Virus record (IMG/VR): IMGVR_UViG_3300009440_000026 | Span: 1 to 28,715 of that record | DNA from: a virus | Direction: 5' to 3' (one strand) | DNA length: 28,715 bases | In this document: positions 14,619 through 23,974 of the stretch, in pieces | Position numbering within the stretch: position 1 is the stretch's first letter | Layout of the letters: each line of letters opens with the position of its first letter | Translations under genes and position numbers: made by a program | The notes under the pieces: generated by a model | What the model was told of the DNA's origin: nothing | The model's input: the letters and a program-made list of their open reading frames with translations, nothing else | Databases searched by the model: none

Positions 14619-17600
14619 AGACGTAGCAAGATTAAGACTAACAGTTGATTCGACTGGTATAAACGAAGCCAGAGCAAAGCTAAACACTTTAGGCACTAGC
14701 GGGAAATCATCGCTTGATAAAGTAGGAGCGGGGGCAACGGCTTCTAGGCTTGCCATTGGGGCTATGGCTATTGGAGTTACTGCAGTTGGGGTAACGATTG
14801 CAAAAACTACAGCACAGTGGCTAAAGTTTAATGTAGCCATGAAGGAAGTGCAAACCATTGCGGGGGTTAGCGGAAAAGAAATGGATGGTCTAAGGCTTAA
14901 AGCTCTTGGAATAGCTCAAGCATTAGGGGTTGATGCTACAGAGGCAGCGCAAGGTTTTTACCAAGCAATTTCAGCGGGAGTTCCTACTGGCGAAGTTGAT
15001 AAATTTGTTAGAGTTGCAGCGCAATTAGCGCAAGGCGGTTTGGCAGATATTGGATCTTCTACAGACCTTCTAACAACTGCATTAAACAGTTATGGAAAAT
15101 CAGCTAGCGAAGCTGAAAAAGTAAGTGACCAATTATTTAGAACAGTAAAGCTAGGCAAGACAAACATTCCACAATTAGCCAAGAGCCTTGCCAGAGCATC
15201 CGCTACAGCAGCTACAGCGGGAGTTAGCCTAGAGGAACTGTTAGGCATTACTGCAGCAACTACAAAGCAGGGGGTTAAAACGGCTGAGAGTTTCACACAA
15301 GTTAAAGCTGCAGTTGTAGCACTATTGAATCCATCTGAAACGATGGCTGCAATCTATGAGAAGTTAGGCGTTGAGGGTGGCAGAGCTTTAATTGAGCAAG
15401 AAGGATTAGCGGGAGCTTTAGAGCAAGTTAGATTGGCTGCAAGTGGAAGTGATCAAGTTCTAGTAAAGGCTCTAAGATCTATTGAGGCATACAGCCTAAC
15501 AGCAGCCATTACGGGGGCTAAATTAGGAGAAACAAAAAAGGCTATTGAGGAAGTTGGCAAGGCTTCTGGAGATACGGCAGCAGCTTCTAAAATAGCAGGG
15601 GAAACTTTAGGAACTTCATTTAAGAAGCTTGGCAACTCGTTTTTGATTTTTGCTGAAAACGCAAACCAAGCTACAGGAGCTAACGAAGGGCTTTCTGGAT
15701 CTATTGCAAGACTAGCAGACATAGTAGCCGATCCAGAAATTTTCAGTGCTTACGTGGAAGCTTTGCAGCAATTCCCCGCTATTGTTGGAAGGTTTATTTT
15801 CTTAGGTCAAGGCGCAGAGCAGCAAGTTAAAAACTTTGGCAAAACACTAGATGACGGAGCGTTAGATTTAGCAAGGTATAGCGCAGCTATAAAAGATTCA
15901 GCAGATAAAAGAGCATTGGCAGGGGCAAAGCAAATAGAAATTGCAGCGAGAGTTTTAAAGGCTGAAAAGGCATTAGCAATGCAGAGAGAAATAACCCAAG
16001 GCTACGGAGGGCAAGAGGGGTTAGATGCGTTAGATGCAGACATTGAAAAGGTTTCAGCATCTTTAAAGATAATGGCTGACAACCTAAATAGGGGCAAAAT
16101 AACTCTAGCTGAATACAAGAAAGGGCTATCTGATCTTGCAAATCTTAAAAGCGCAAGAAATAGAGTTGCTGAAGAAGTAGAGGCAACAAAACAGTTAGAA
16201 ATCCAACTTGGTGTTTATAAAAGAATAGGAGGTGCAGGAGGGCAGATTAAACAAGAGCAATTTAAAATTGCGGTTGAAGTTGAAAGACTCAACCAACTTC
16301 TAAAAGATTCTAAAATCACTACTGAAGAATGGAAAGCTGAGACAGAAAAACTTAAACAGTCTTACGCAGAAATAGAAGGAAGGGTTAAGGCTTTTGGGCA
16401 AATATACGCAACTTTATTTGGCGATGTTGTTAGATATAATGCGGAAGCAATAAAGATAGGAGAAAGAGCCTTAGAGCTTGGCAGCGCACAGATTAGGGTT
16501 GATGCAATTTTAAATGAAAACACCGATAAAAACATAGCACTTCTTGAAAAGAAGCTTACTGCTTTTGATGATCTATTGGCGCAAAAAGAAGAGCTAACCG
16601 CTGCAGAGCAAGCAATAAAAAACCTTTTAGAAAATCAATTAGGCATCCTAAAACAGCAAACTGCAGAGGCAGGGAAAAGCGCAGCTTTAGTAAACAGGGA
16701 ATCAATTAGAGGGCAGCTTGCAACAAAAGAAGAAAGAGCCTCCATCAACTATACCAATACAGTAACACAAATTCAAAAAGGCGAATTTGATCCAGAGGAA
16801 GAAGCCCTTTATTTGCAAAGAGCAACTGATCTATTCAATAAAGACATAGAGCCAGACAAAGAAAAAGCAACTAGCACTTCAAGCGCAGAACAAGACGAGG
16901 AAAGGATTAACTCACAAGTTGAAATGATTAGTAGGCAATACGCAACGGAATTAGAGTTGCTTGCTATTCATGAAGAAGAAAAGAGAACCCTTATAGACGA
17001 ATCTACAAGGCTAACTCATGAGCAAAAAAACGAGTTAATAAATAAAATTGATGCAGACGGAGTAGAGGTAAGAAAAGCGATTGCAAGAGAGGAAATGAAT
17101 CAAAAGCTTGATGCTACAAAAGAGCTTTTTGGAGGCATGAGCGCACTTGCTGGGGCATTTGGCAAAAAGGGATTTAAAGCGCAACAAGCTTTTGCAATCG
17201 CAGAGGCTACAGTAAACACTTTTCAAAGTGCCACTAAGGCTATGGCTACCATTCCCCCGCCATTCAACTACATAGCTGCAGCGGGAAGCATTGCTTTCGG
17301 ATTGGCTCAAGTGGCGCAGATAAAATCTCAACAGCCCCCAGCATACCAGCAAGGCGGTATTGTTGGCGGTTCTTCATTTGGAGGTGACCAGCTAACAGGC
17401 AGAGTTAATAGCGGGGAAATGATTCTAAACAAGACTCAGCAAAGAAATCTTTTCGCTCAAGCTAACAACCCAATAGCGGGAGGTAAAAGCGGAGGCAATG
17501 TTACAATAGTAAACAATGCCCCTGTTCAGTTAGAGGGAGAAGTAGAGCAAGACGAGGAAGGCAACTTTAAGATAATTGTTGAGCAAGCAGTAGCACAAGC

Positions 17601-17688
17601 TAAGATTGAATTAACAAACGAAGCCAGAGAAGGAGGCGGTGATTTTGTTCCAGCATTGGAAACTAACTACGGATTAAATAGAAAATAA
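14611..17688 (+). CDS. Tape measure protein (TP901-type core)
   Basis: At 1025 residues this is the largest gene. A Gly/Ala-rich hydrophobic segment (ASRLAIGAMAIGVTAVGVTI, about 44-63) precedes the PhageMin_Tail/TP901 core at about 70-290. Marks of that core are MKEVQTIAGVSGKEMDGLR, ATEAAQGFYQAISAGVP, DLLTTALNSYG and GVSLEELLGITAATTKQGVK. Long charged coiled coils fill about 420-830. Near the C-terminus a hydrophobic helix (FNYIAAAGSIAFGLAQVAQI, about 890-909) is followed by the usual QQGGIVGGSSFGGDQ, then TGRVNSGEMILNKTQQ. The protein sets tail length (about 150 nm at 0.15 nm per residue) and leaves with DNA into the cell. It overlaps the frameshift product by 8 bases. No peptidase or lysozyme motif is visible inside it. 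Confidence 0.9.
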   Translation: MIEDVARLRLTVDSTGINEARAKLNTLGTSGKSSLDKVGAGATASRLAIGAMAIGVTAVGVTIAKTTAQWLKFNVAMKEVQTIAGVSGKEMDGLRLKALGIAQALGVDATEAAQGFYQAISAGVPTGEVDKFVRVAAQLAQGGLADIGSSTDLLTTALNSYGKSASEAEKVSDQLFRTVKLGKTNIPQLAKSLARASATAATAGVSLEELLGITAATTKQGVKTAESFTQVKAAVVALLNPSETMAAIYEKLGVEGGRALIEQEGLAGALEQVRLAASGSDQVLVKALRSIEAYSLTAAITGAKLGETKKAIEEVGKASGDTAAASKIAGETLGTSFKKLGNSFLIFAENANQATGANEGLSGSIARLADIVADPEIFSAYVEALQQFPAIVGRFIFLGQGAEQQVKNFGKTLDDGALDLARYSAAIKDSADKRALAGAKQIEIAARVLKAEKALAMQREITQGYGGQEGLDALDADIEKVSASLKIMADNLNRGKITLAEYKKGLSDLANLKSARNRVAEEVEATKQLEIQLGVYKRIGGAGGQIKQEQFKIAVEVERLNQLLKDSKITTEEWKAETEKLKQSYAEIEGRVKAFGQIYATLFGDVVRYNAEAIKIGERALELGSAQIRVDAILNENTDKNIALLEKKLTAFDDLLAQKEELTAAEQAIKNLLENQLGILKQQTAEAGKSAALVNRESIRGQLATKEERASINYTNTVTQIQKGEFDPEEEALYLQRATDLFNKDIEPDKEKATSTSSAEQDEERINSQVEMISRQYATELELLAIHEEEKRTLIDESTRLTHEQKNELINKIDADGVEVRKAIAREEMNQKLDATKELFGGMSALAGAFGKKGFKAQQAFAIAEATVNTFQSATKAMATIPPPFNYIAAAGSIAFGLAQVAQIKSQQPPAYQQGGIVGGSSFGGDQLTGRVNSGEMILNKTQQRNLFAQANNPIAGGKSGGNVTIVNNAPVQLEGEVEQDEEGNFKIIVEQAVAQAKIELTNEAREGGGDFVPALETNYGLNRK

Positions 17689-17689
17689 T

Positions 17690-19393
17690 ATGATTAATTG
17701 GAATGATACAACCCTGCCTAATCCTGCAACTTTAAGCGTAAAAAACAAGAGCCAGAATCTTCGCAAAAAAATGGAGTCTGGAAGGACTGTGCAAAGGAAT
17801 AGATGGTCAACACCTTTAGAAGAAGGCACAGTTGCTTTTTCATTCTTAAAAGAGCAATTTCAAATCTTTAAAGGAGTCTGGAAGCACTATCTAAAAAACG
17901 GAAATGATTGGTTTTTAATTGATTTGCCAGTAGGAGGCGCACAAGTTCTAACACAATGCCAAGTTAAATTTGTTTCTGATTTTACTTACAAGTATAGAAG
18001 CATAGGATCAGTAGCCGTTCAAGCAAGTATAGAGTTTTACGAGGTTGAAACCATAAATGAGTTAGAGTTAGGAAACTTGATTGACGTAGGCGAACTAACA
18101 ATAGCGGGAGAGGAAGATACCATTGTAGCAAAGTTTGTCAACAATACTGGGCTTTCTTCAGCAACTACGCTGAAAATGCAGTTGAGAACAGTTGATAATA
18201 CTGTGCCAGTAGCTTACCAGTTTTGGGATGGCACTATTGGTCTAACAACCAACTCATTTATTCCGACAAAGACCCTGCCCATAACAACACAACAGGAAAC
18301 TTTTGTTGTTAATGCTTACGCTAACATATCAAACTCAAATCCAGCCCCGAAGCCATCGCAGGTTTTGGATTATGTATCTTTCTCTAACTCCCCTCTTCTT
18401 TCTGAGTTTAATCCAGTTGCATCTCACCCAAAGCATTATTGGCGAGTGATGGATTTTACAACTTGCCCTAATTGGAATATGCCAGAGATTAACGGCACTT
18501 TTCGATACCCAATAAAAGATAATTTTCGACAAATACGAATGACGGGCATTAGCAAAATGGCAAACCTTATTTTAGAGCTTGAGGATAACGCTACAATGCT
18601 GGGTTGGGTTAGCGGAACAGTGGGTTTAGAAATTAACTCAAACACCTTACTTTCAAACTTTGAAACAACCCCCGCTCCTAGTCTTTCAAAATGCAGCCTT
18701 AGAAGGTGTAAAATGCAAAATAACGATGCTCTTGCTGCAATAGATCTTAGCGAATATGAATTTTATTCTGACACTTCTACAAGCTCAGACCCAGATCTTG
18801 AAATATCTGGTAATGCGGCTCTAACAACTGTCACAATAAACGGCTGCCCAAATGTCGCAGTTAATCACGGCAGAGGAAATATTGATTTTCACTCTAACCC
18901 TTCACTAACAACAATAAATATTCTTGGAGACAGTCCCTTTCCGTTTAGAGCTACTTGCAACTGGACAAATTCCGCTTTGGATATGAGTGCATTGAAAGCA
19001 GTAGTTGATAATTTATATGGGGATTCTACTTATGGAGCTAATAAAATAAGAGTTTCTGGAAACCCTTGCTGGAACTCTAACGCTTTATTTCCTGCAAGAT
19101 CCAGAACTGATATTGGCATATCATCAATAACAAGCACAGCTACAGATTTCACAGTTACCACTTCTGTTAGTCATGGATTAACTGCAGGAGATTATACAGT
19201 GATTGCGGGGGCTTCCGTTTCGGATTATGACGGCTTGCACACTGTGACGGCTTCTACCTCGACAACTTACACAATAACTAGCACAATCAATGCGGGTTCT
19301 TCATCTGGTGGCACTACAAGTCAAGAGGGGGAGCAAGATACTGCTTATGTTGAAGAAACAGCCTTGGCTAATAATTTTGTTTGGGCAGCATAA
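17690..19393 (+). CDS. Minor tail protein: Dit-like N-terminus with LRR-like and Ig-like adhesive C-terminus
   Basis: This 567-residue protein starts one base after the tape-measure stop. Residues 1-125 (MINWNDTTLPNPATLSVKNK, then QRNRWSTPLEEGTVAFSFLK, then FKGVWKHYLKNGNDWFLIDL) resemble a phage minor-tail family in which a 'W..aL.dG..WF.l.LP.GG' region is typical. By position it is the distal tail protein. Residues about 290-440 contain irregular leucine-rich-like units (LSKCSLRRCKMQNN, ALAAIDLSEYEFYS, ALTTVTINGCPNV, PSLTTINILGDS) as in BspA-like surface solenoids. Residues about 480-545 contain SVSHGLTAGDYTVIAGASVS, an Ig-like module common in fibres. It would be a tail-tip component with an added binding region. 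Function of the C-terminal half is inference. Confidence 0.6.
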   Translation: MINWNDTTLPNPATLSVKNKSQNLRKKMESGRTVQRNRWSTPLEEGTVAFSFLKEQFQIFKGVWKHYLKNGNDWFLIDLPVGGAQVLTQCQVKFVSDFTYKYRSIGSVAVQASIEFYEVETINELELGNLIDVGELTIAGEEDTIVAKFVNNTGLSSATTLKMQLRTVDNTVPVAYQFWDGTIGLTTNSFIPTKTLPITTQQETFVVNAYANISNSNPAPKPSQVLDYVSFSNSPLLSEFNPVASHPKHYWRVMDFTTCPNWNMPEINGTFRYPIKDNFRQIRMTGISKMANLILELEDNATMLGWVSGTVGLEINSNTLLSNFETTPAPSLSKCSLRRCKMQNNDALAAIDLSEYEFYSDTSTSSDPDLEISGNAALTTVTINGCPNVAVNHGRGNIDFHSNPSLTTINILGDSPFPFRATCNWTNSALDMSALKAVVDNLYGDSTYGANKIRVSGNPCWNSNALFPARSRTDIGISSITSTATDFTVTTSVSHGLTAGDYTVIAGASVSDYDGLHTVTASTSTTYTITSTINAGSSSGGTTSQEGEQDTAYVEETALANNFVWAA

Positions 19394-19415
19394 TATAAAT
19401 TTAGGATTTTAAGTC

Positions 19416-19964
19416 ATGAACACAAGTTATACGGAAGCACTAAAAGAAGTTGGCTCTCTAAATCACAGAGACATACCAATTTTAGAAACTGTTAGTATTT
19501 ATCACCCAACGGGGGGTTCTATAAATATAGTCAATGACAGAGAGCCTCTAACAGCTTGGGCTGATCCTGCATCGTATGATCTAAAGGTTATTTATGAAGC
19601 GGGTTCTTTCAGTCTTTCTCTGCCACAATCAAACAGTGACGGAGTTAGCTTTGTTAATGTTGCCTTCCCTAACATTGACGGGAAAGCCTCCAAGTTTCTA
19701 AAAAGCGTTCCAGTAGAAAGCACAGCCCCAATAAGTTTAGTTTACAGGATTTATTTAGGAGAAAATAATTTAGGCTACAATCCAGACACTCACTATAATG
19801 GTTATCCATTACCTCAAAACGATCCACCTCTAACAGTTGAAGTTCTTGGAGTGCAAATCACCCCTTTCCAGATTAATGCAAGGGCAACCTTCAGATCATT
19901 AGTTAATGCAAAATATCCATCCAAACTCTATACCATCGAAGATTTCCCAGCCCTTAATAATTAG
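19416..19964 (+). CDS. Tail tip protein, DUF1833-like
   Basis: A 182-residue protein with IPILETVSIYHPTGGSINIV near the start, FVNVAFPNIDG in the middle (about residues 80-90) and a C-terminus of INARATFRSLVNAKYPSKLY before TIEDFPAL. It resembles DUF1833, a family located between minor tail and NlpC-type genes of lambdoid-like tails, probably equivalent in position to lambda gpL. The family call is from memory and moderate. The TAG stop is 59 bases inside the only ATG-based frame of the next gene, an unusually long overlap. The ATG is preceded by an AGGA 13 bases away. Confidence 0.6.
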   Translation: MNTSYTEALKEVGSLNHRDIPILETVSIYHPTGGSINIVNDREPLTAWADPASYDLKVIYEAGSFSLSLPQSNSDGVSFVNVAFPNIDGKASKFLKSVPVESTAPISLVYRIYLGENNLGYNPDTHYNGYPLPQNDPPLTVEVLGVQITPFQINARATFRSLVNAKYPSKLYTIEDFPALNN

Positions 19965-20340
19965 CCTTATAGGTTGCAAGTATTTGTCTGGTGGGCTTAA
20001 TCGTAATGGCTTTGACTGTTGGGGGCTTGTCTGGTATTTTTACAAGGAGTTAGGAATTGAAACACCAAAGCCTTTCGAGTATATAACGAGAACAACTAAC
20101 AAAGCAAAAAACGCTGCGACCGAAGAAATAAAAGGCAAATATCTAAAGGAGGTAAAAGACCCAAAAGATTTTTGCGTTGTTTCTTTTAAAAGAGGAAACT
20201 TTGCAATTCATACGGGAGTTTATTTCCCCGAAACCAAAAGCGTTTTGCATTGTGTAGGGAAACTTGGTGTGGTTTACGAGCCACTAAAAAGAGCAGAATT
20301 AACAAGATCAATTAAAGGAACTTTTTTAGAATGGCTTTAG
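19906..20340 (+). CDS. NlpC/P60-type cysteine peptidase at the tail tip (gpK-like)
   Basis: A 144-residue protein containing NGFDCWGLVWYFYKELGI; the catalytic Cys is residue 38. The general-base His is in NFAIHTGVYF (residue 102), and a third polar residue is His115 in VLHCVGKLG. This is the NlpC/P60 fold, which cuts peptidoglycan cross-link peptides. In lambda-like tails it lies between the gpL-like gene and the J/I genes and helps penetration of the cell wall or tip assembly. The start is uncertain: the sole ATG (19906) overlaps the previous gene by 59 bases, and the family normally begins near SLIGCKYLSGG. A non-ATG start (ATA or ATT) near 19950-19965 is an alternative. The end overlaps the next gene by 10 bases. 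Confidence 0.8.
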   Translation: MQNIHPNSIPSKISQPLIISLIGCKYLSGGLNRNGFDCWGLVWYFYKELGIETPKPFEYITRTTNKAKNAATEEIKGKYLKEVKDPKDFCVVSFKRGNFAIHTGVYFPETKSVLHCVGKLGVVYEPLKRAELTRSIKGTFLEWL

Positions 20341-23024
20341 TAACAATAACAGAAGACGCACAAGATCCACACGCAACTAGGTGCATTAATTACAAGGCAG
20401 AAGGAACGCTGTTAGAGTGTGCTAACAAGATGCTAGGAGAATGGGAGGAAACTCCTTGGATGTGCGTTTTGATGAGGGGAGAAGACAGATTTCACCCATT
20501 AAGAGAAGAATGGGGGGAGGTTGAATTAGAAGAGAATGATAAGATTTGTTTCATCGTAAACATAGGAGAACCGATAACGATAATAATAGCTATTGTTGTA
20601 ATTCTGTTAGTGATTGCAGTTTTGTTTCTTGTTAGCCCCGCAGCACAAGATACTCCAGAAAGCGGAGATCCAGTGTTTAGTATTGATGGACAAAAAAACC
20701 AAGCAAGACTGAATCAACCTATTGAAGATAATTTTGGAACTAACAAAGTTTATCCTTCATACATAATGCAACCTTACACCTTGTATAAGGACAATAATCA
20801 ATATCTATACCAAAGGTTTACGTTAGGTCATGGGGTTTATTACTTTTCTGGAAACCCGCCCTACCCTGCAGAATGGGAGCAAGAAGTTGTTTTGTTAGAT
20901 GATGCGAGAACAGAGGATAACGATAATGTTTTGTATGATACACTTGGGATTTTTGGTAACAGTCCAAACTCAAGGCTTACTCGTCATGGTCATAATAATA
21001 TAAGTCTTTGCAGACAGGTTAACAGCATACAAATGATAGCATCTAACCAAAATGGTTATACTGGCTATGTAGGACCTTTCAAAATCAACCCGCCTAACAC
21101 TACCATTCAGCAAATCGCAAATGATATAAGTCTGCCAAATGGTGGATATAGAATGAACAAAGAAGGAAAGATGCGTTCTGTTAGTTTTGGGGTTAGATTT
21201 GAGATAAGAGAAATTGATAAAGACAGCAATCCAGTTGGAGGGTGGGCTACTCTTACAAGCTATTCAAGAAGCTTCCAAACCGCACAAGCGCAAAGATTTA
21301 CTCTTTATGCAAATGCCCCCTATGCAGCAAGATGGGAGATAAGAGGCATTAGAACAAATAAAGAAATAACAGACGGCAAAGGAAATAATTCTTATAATTG
21401 GGATTTATGCAAAGGATACAGAGGGAATGTCGATGCAACTGCCAACACAAATTTGACTTATTTTGATTTCCCTTGGTTCTCAATGGAAACTTTAGCCTCT
21501 CAAAACACGCAAGCTAACAAGGTAACAGTTTTATGCACAAGAAATGTAAGAGTTCTAACTTCTGACTTTGCTACGGATTGGGTAGGGGCTGCAGAATTTG
21601 CCCCAGATGAAACAAGAAATCCCATTTGGGCAATGACAAGTATTTTAAGAGCCGATTGGGGAGGCAGAATGGAAGGGCGAGAGCAAGAGCTTATGGATAT
21701 CCCCGCAATTAGGTTCGCTGTAGCTCAAGCGAAAGCAGCGGGAGAAACTTTTGATTGGTCATTTACAAAATCAATGACTGTCTGGAACGCTATTAAAATG
21801 TGTTGTTTCGTTTGCCGATGCACTCCGATAATGGTAGGGGGAAAGATCAGCGTAATTCGTGATATTCCAAGCAATATTCCTGTAGCAATTTTCAACAGAG
21901 AAAATATACTTGAAGGAAGCTTGAAACTAACAAGAAGAATTTGGAATAATGATCTCAATGACGGATTAAAGGCTACCTATTTAGATCATGAAACTTGGAC
22001 TAATGAAACTGTAGTTGCCACAATAGGAACGCAAACAGCATCAAATCCAAAAACCATTAATCTCTCTGGCGTAACAAATAGAGATCAAGCGCAGAAGCTA
22101 ACAAATTATCTTTGGGCAAGTGAGTATTACAATAGGCAGCAGATTAAATTTGAAACTGATTATTCTGGAATCGCTTTGACCTATGGAGATGTTATAAAAG
22201 TTTGCACTGATGTTTCAGAGAACGGGCAAGATGGATATGTAAAGGCGATAGACAATAACCGCATCTTCACATTATCAGAAATACCAGTTTTCTCAATAGG
22301 GGCAACTCACACAATTATATTTAGAAAAAAGAATGGGGAGTCATACGGACCTTTTGAGGTGGTGGCAGTTGCGGGAGAAGAATACCAAGTTGAATTAGCA
22401 AATCCGTTAGTTCAGATAGACCCGCTTTTAATTCCTATAGATGAGCAAAAACACCAAAATCCAATATACATTTTCGGACCTCTGGAAGATGACGGCTATT
22501 TGTGCAAAATAAACAAAGTCGTTTCTAACAGCTATGACAAGATGACTATTGAATGTGTAGTTGAAAACTTTGGTAGATTTGAAAAAGATGCAGACCAAGC
22601 CCCGCCAATTTATTACGAGCCTTTAGATCCAATTCCAGTTGCGCCTATTGTCACCAATCTGCAGCAAACAAGCTACAACGAAACAACCAGACTTGTAACC
22701 TTTTCTTGGGATGCTGCAGTGGGGGCTATAAGCTATTTAGTTGAGTATTCGTTAGACGGAGAAACCTTCATCCAAATATCTAACAACTCTAGCAGCACGA
22801 CATCTAGCTTTACTCTTTCAGCAGATCATGACATTGAAGAAGAAGAAGTAATGCTTTCTGTAGCAGCGACCATTACAGGAAGTGATACTGGACAAAAAAC
22901 TACAATCTCTGTTAGAGTAGATGCACCTACAACCTTATCAGATAGCGAATCCCCAACAGCTAACATTCTAATTGATTTAGAAGAAGACGAATTTGGAGAT
23001 CAAGTAACATTAAACACAGACTAA
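20331..23024 (+). CDS. Tail tip central hub protein, host specificity gpJ-like
   Basis: This 897-residue protein has a gpI-like N-terminus (about 1-76), a hydrophobic segment ITIIIAIVVILLVIAVLFLV (about 79-98), and then the J core. The core is marked by FSIDGQKNQARLNQPIEDNF, then GTNKVYPSYIMQPYTLYKDN, RVLTSDFATDWVGAAEFAPD and the later MEGREQELMDIPAIRFAVAQ. A fibronectin type III domain follows near the C-terminus, about 770-865 (PVAPIVTNLQQ ... ISYLVEYSLDGETFIQI). The protein caps the tail tip and contacts the receptor. The hydrophobic segment in a J-like protein is typical of the fused I-J arrangement. It overlaps NlpC by 10 bases. The acidic C-terminus ends EEDEFGDQVTLNTD. Confidence 0.8.
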   Translation: MALVTITEDAQDPHATRCINYKAEGTLLECANKMLGEWEETPWMCVLMRGEDRFHPLREEWGEVELEENDKICFIVNIGEPITIIIAIVVILLVIAVLFLVSPAAQDTPESGDPVFSIDGQKNQARLNQPIEDNFGTNKVYPSYIMQPYTLYKDNNQYLYQRFTLGHGVYYFSGNPPYPAEWEQEVVLLDDARTEDNDNVLYDTLGIFGNSPNSRLTRHGHNNISLCRQVNSIQMIASNQNGYTGYVGPFKINPPNTTIQQIANDISLPNGGYRMNKEGKMRSVSFGVRFEIREIDKDSNPVGGWATLTSYSRSFQTAQAQRFTLYANAPYAARWEIRGIRTNKEITDGKGNNSYNWDLCKGYRGNVDATANTNLTYFDFPWFSMETLASQNTQANKVTVLCTRNVRVLTSDFATDWVGAAEFAPDETRNPIWAMTSILRADWGGRMEGREQELMDIPAIRFAVAQAKAAGETFDWSFTKSMTVWNAIKMCCFVCRCTPIMVGGKISVIRDIPSNIPVAIFNRENILEGSLKLTRRIWNNDLNDGLKATYLDHETWTNETVVATIGTQTASNPKTINLSGVTNRDQAQKLTNYLWASEYYNRQQIKFETDYSGIALTYGDVIKVCTDVSENGQDGYVKAIDNNRIFTLSEIPVFSIGATHTIIFRKKNGESYGPFEVVAVAGEEYQVELANPLVQIDPLLIPIDEQKHQNPIYIFGPLEDDGYLCKINKVVSNSYDKMTIECVVENFGRFEKDADQAPPIYYEPLDPIPVAPIVTNLQQTSYNETTRLVTFSWDAAVGAISYLVEYSLDGETFIQISNNSSSTTSSFTLSADHDIEEEEVMLSVAATITGSDTGQKTTISVRVDAPTTLSDSESPTANILIDLEEDEFGDQVTLNTD

Positions 23025-23028
23025 AAAC

Positions 23029-23598
23029 ATGGCACTAACAGCAGACAAATTTATCATTCCTAATGGCGTTCCAAACTTGGGAGTTCAAAAAATGGAATCA
23101 TCAACAATCGGAATCACAGACTTGTGGGATTTTGGCATTTTTGATTATAGAAACACACTAGCCCCGCAATCTCTAACGGGAGGAACTCCGATAGCATTAA
23201 ACAATAACGGGGCGGGAGTAGAAACCTACAAAAACTTGCCAGATACAGAAGTGACTGATGTCTGGAACACGGCAACTAACAGATTTGGTTTTACTGAATT
23301 AAATATCGGAGACATGATTGATATTCGGTTAGATCTTGAGGTAACTACTTCTGTAGTAAACCAAACTTTTTCTATTGATATGGAGCTAGGGCAAGGAGGA
23401 ACAGCTTTTACAGTTCCATTCGTAGTAAACCAAGAACATAAAACGGCTGGGGCGGTTGCGGTTATCAGATACAATGGAATCTACATGAGAAACTCAAACA
23501 CCATCACAAATCCAGCGCAATTTATTCTTAGTTCAGCAGATGATCTAACAGTAGATGTTCACGGCTGGTATTGCAAAGTAACTAAAAAAGGAAGATAA
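23029..23598 (+). CDS. Putative tail-tip or fibre protein, unknown family
   Basis: A 189-residue protein rich in Thr, Asn and Gly, predicted mainly beta. It starts MALTADKFIIPNGVPNLGVQ, with NRFGFTELNIGDMIDIRLDL (about 84-103) and a C-terminus of SADDLTVDVHGWYCKVTKKG. I do not recognise a family. Its pattern of alternating hydrophobic strands resembles small receptor-binding jelly-roll heads, and it directly follows the J-like gene by four bases (TAAAAACATG), a typical fibre-tip slot. No signal peptide or membrane segment is seen. It could also be a second fibre-tip subunit or a chaperone for the J protein. Confidence 0.5.
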   Translation: MALTADKFIIPNGVPNLGVQKMESSTIGITDLWDFGIFDYRNTLAPQSLTGGTPIALNNNGAGVETYKNLPDTEVTDVWNTATNRFGFTELNIGDMIDIRLDLEVTTSVVNQTFSIDMELGQGGTAFTVPFVVNQEHKTAGAVAVIRYNGIYMRNSNTITNPAQFILSSADDLTVDVHGWYCKVTKKGR

Positions 23599-23620
23599 CT
23601 CTAACAACAAAAATAAAATT

Positions 23621-23974
23621 ATGAATCCACTATTATCATACGCAAGGCACTGCATCGTTATTGCAGTTTTTTACATTGTCGAAAAATACGATCTTCCAAT
23701 GGAAGGAGCAAGCGAAGCAATCGAATGGATTGCTCTAGCAGTTGTCACTTCCGCTACTTGGGCAATCACAAAATACGGCAAACCCATCATTGAGAAAATG
23801 AAGGGTGGAGTTGGGTTAGTTATCGTATCCGTTTTTATCTCTTTAGGGCTTGTAAGCTGTTCTAATGGCACTTTGCCGTTCAGTATAGGGATCAAGATGC
23901 AAGACGGCTTAGAAGCCGAATACAGCGCAAAGGGAGGCATTAAGTTTTTTGTAGATCCAACAACTAGCAAGTAA
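23621..23974 (+). CDS. Membrane protein, holin-like, with a lipoprotein-like C-terminal part
   Basis: A 117-residue protein with hydrophobic segments at about residues 9-22 (ARHCIVIAVFYIV region), 34-50 (AIEWIALAVVTSATWAI) and 64-80 (VGLVIVSVFISLGLVSC). It lies just before an amidase, the holin slot of a lysis cassette; holins form pores in the inner membrane. The third segment ends in a lipobox (LVSC, Cys80), and the downstream 37 residues (SNGTLPFSIGIKMQDG onward) are polar and beta-like, which is unusual for a holin. The leader CTAACAACAAAAATAAAATT is A-rich and resembles that of the gene at 25631. The TAA stop overlaps the amidase ATG. Confidence 0.6.
   Translation: MNPLLSYARHCIVIAVFYIVEKYDLPMEGASEAIEWIALAVVTSATWAITKYGKPIIEKMKGGVGLVIVSVFISLGLVSCSNGTLPFSIGIKMQDGLEAEYSAKGGIKFFVDPTTSK
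23798..23974 (+). CDS. Possible nested lipoprotein start within the holin-like gene
   Basis: An internal in-frame ATG at 23798 would give 58 residues beginning MKGGVGLVIVSVFISLGLVS then C, with a short positive n-region, a hydrophobic core and a perfect lipobox LVS-C (Cys21 of this form). The product would be a small outer-membrane or inner-membrane lipoprotein, comparable in design to an o-spanin or Rz1 partner. It could equally be just the third membrane segment of the longer protein. No Shine-Dalgarno is seen, but this genome rarely uses one. Confidence 0.3.
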   Translation: MKGGVGLVIVSVFISLGLVSCSNGTLPFSIGIKMQDGLEAEYSAKGGIKFFVDPTTSK

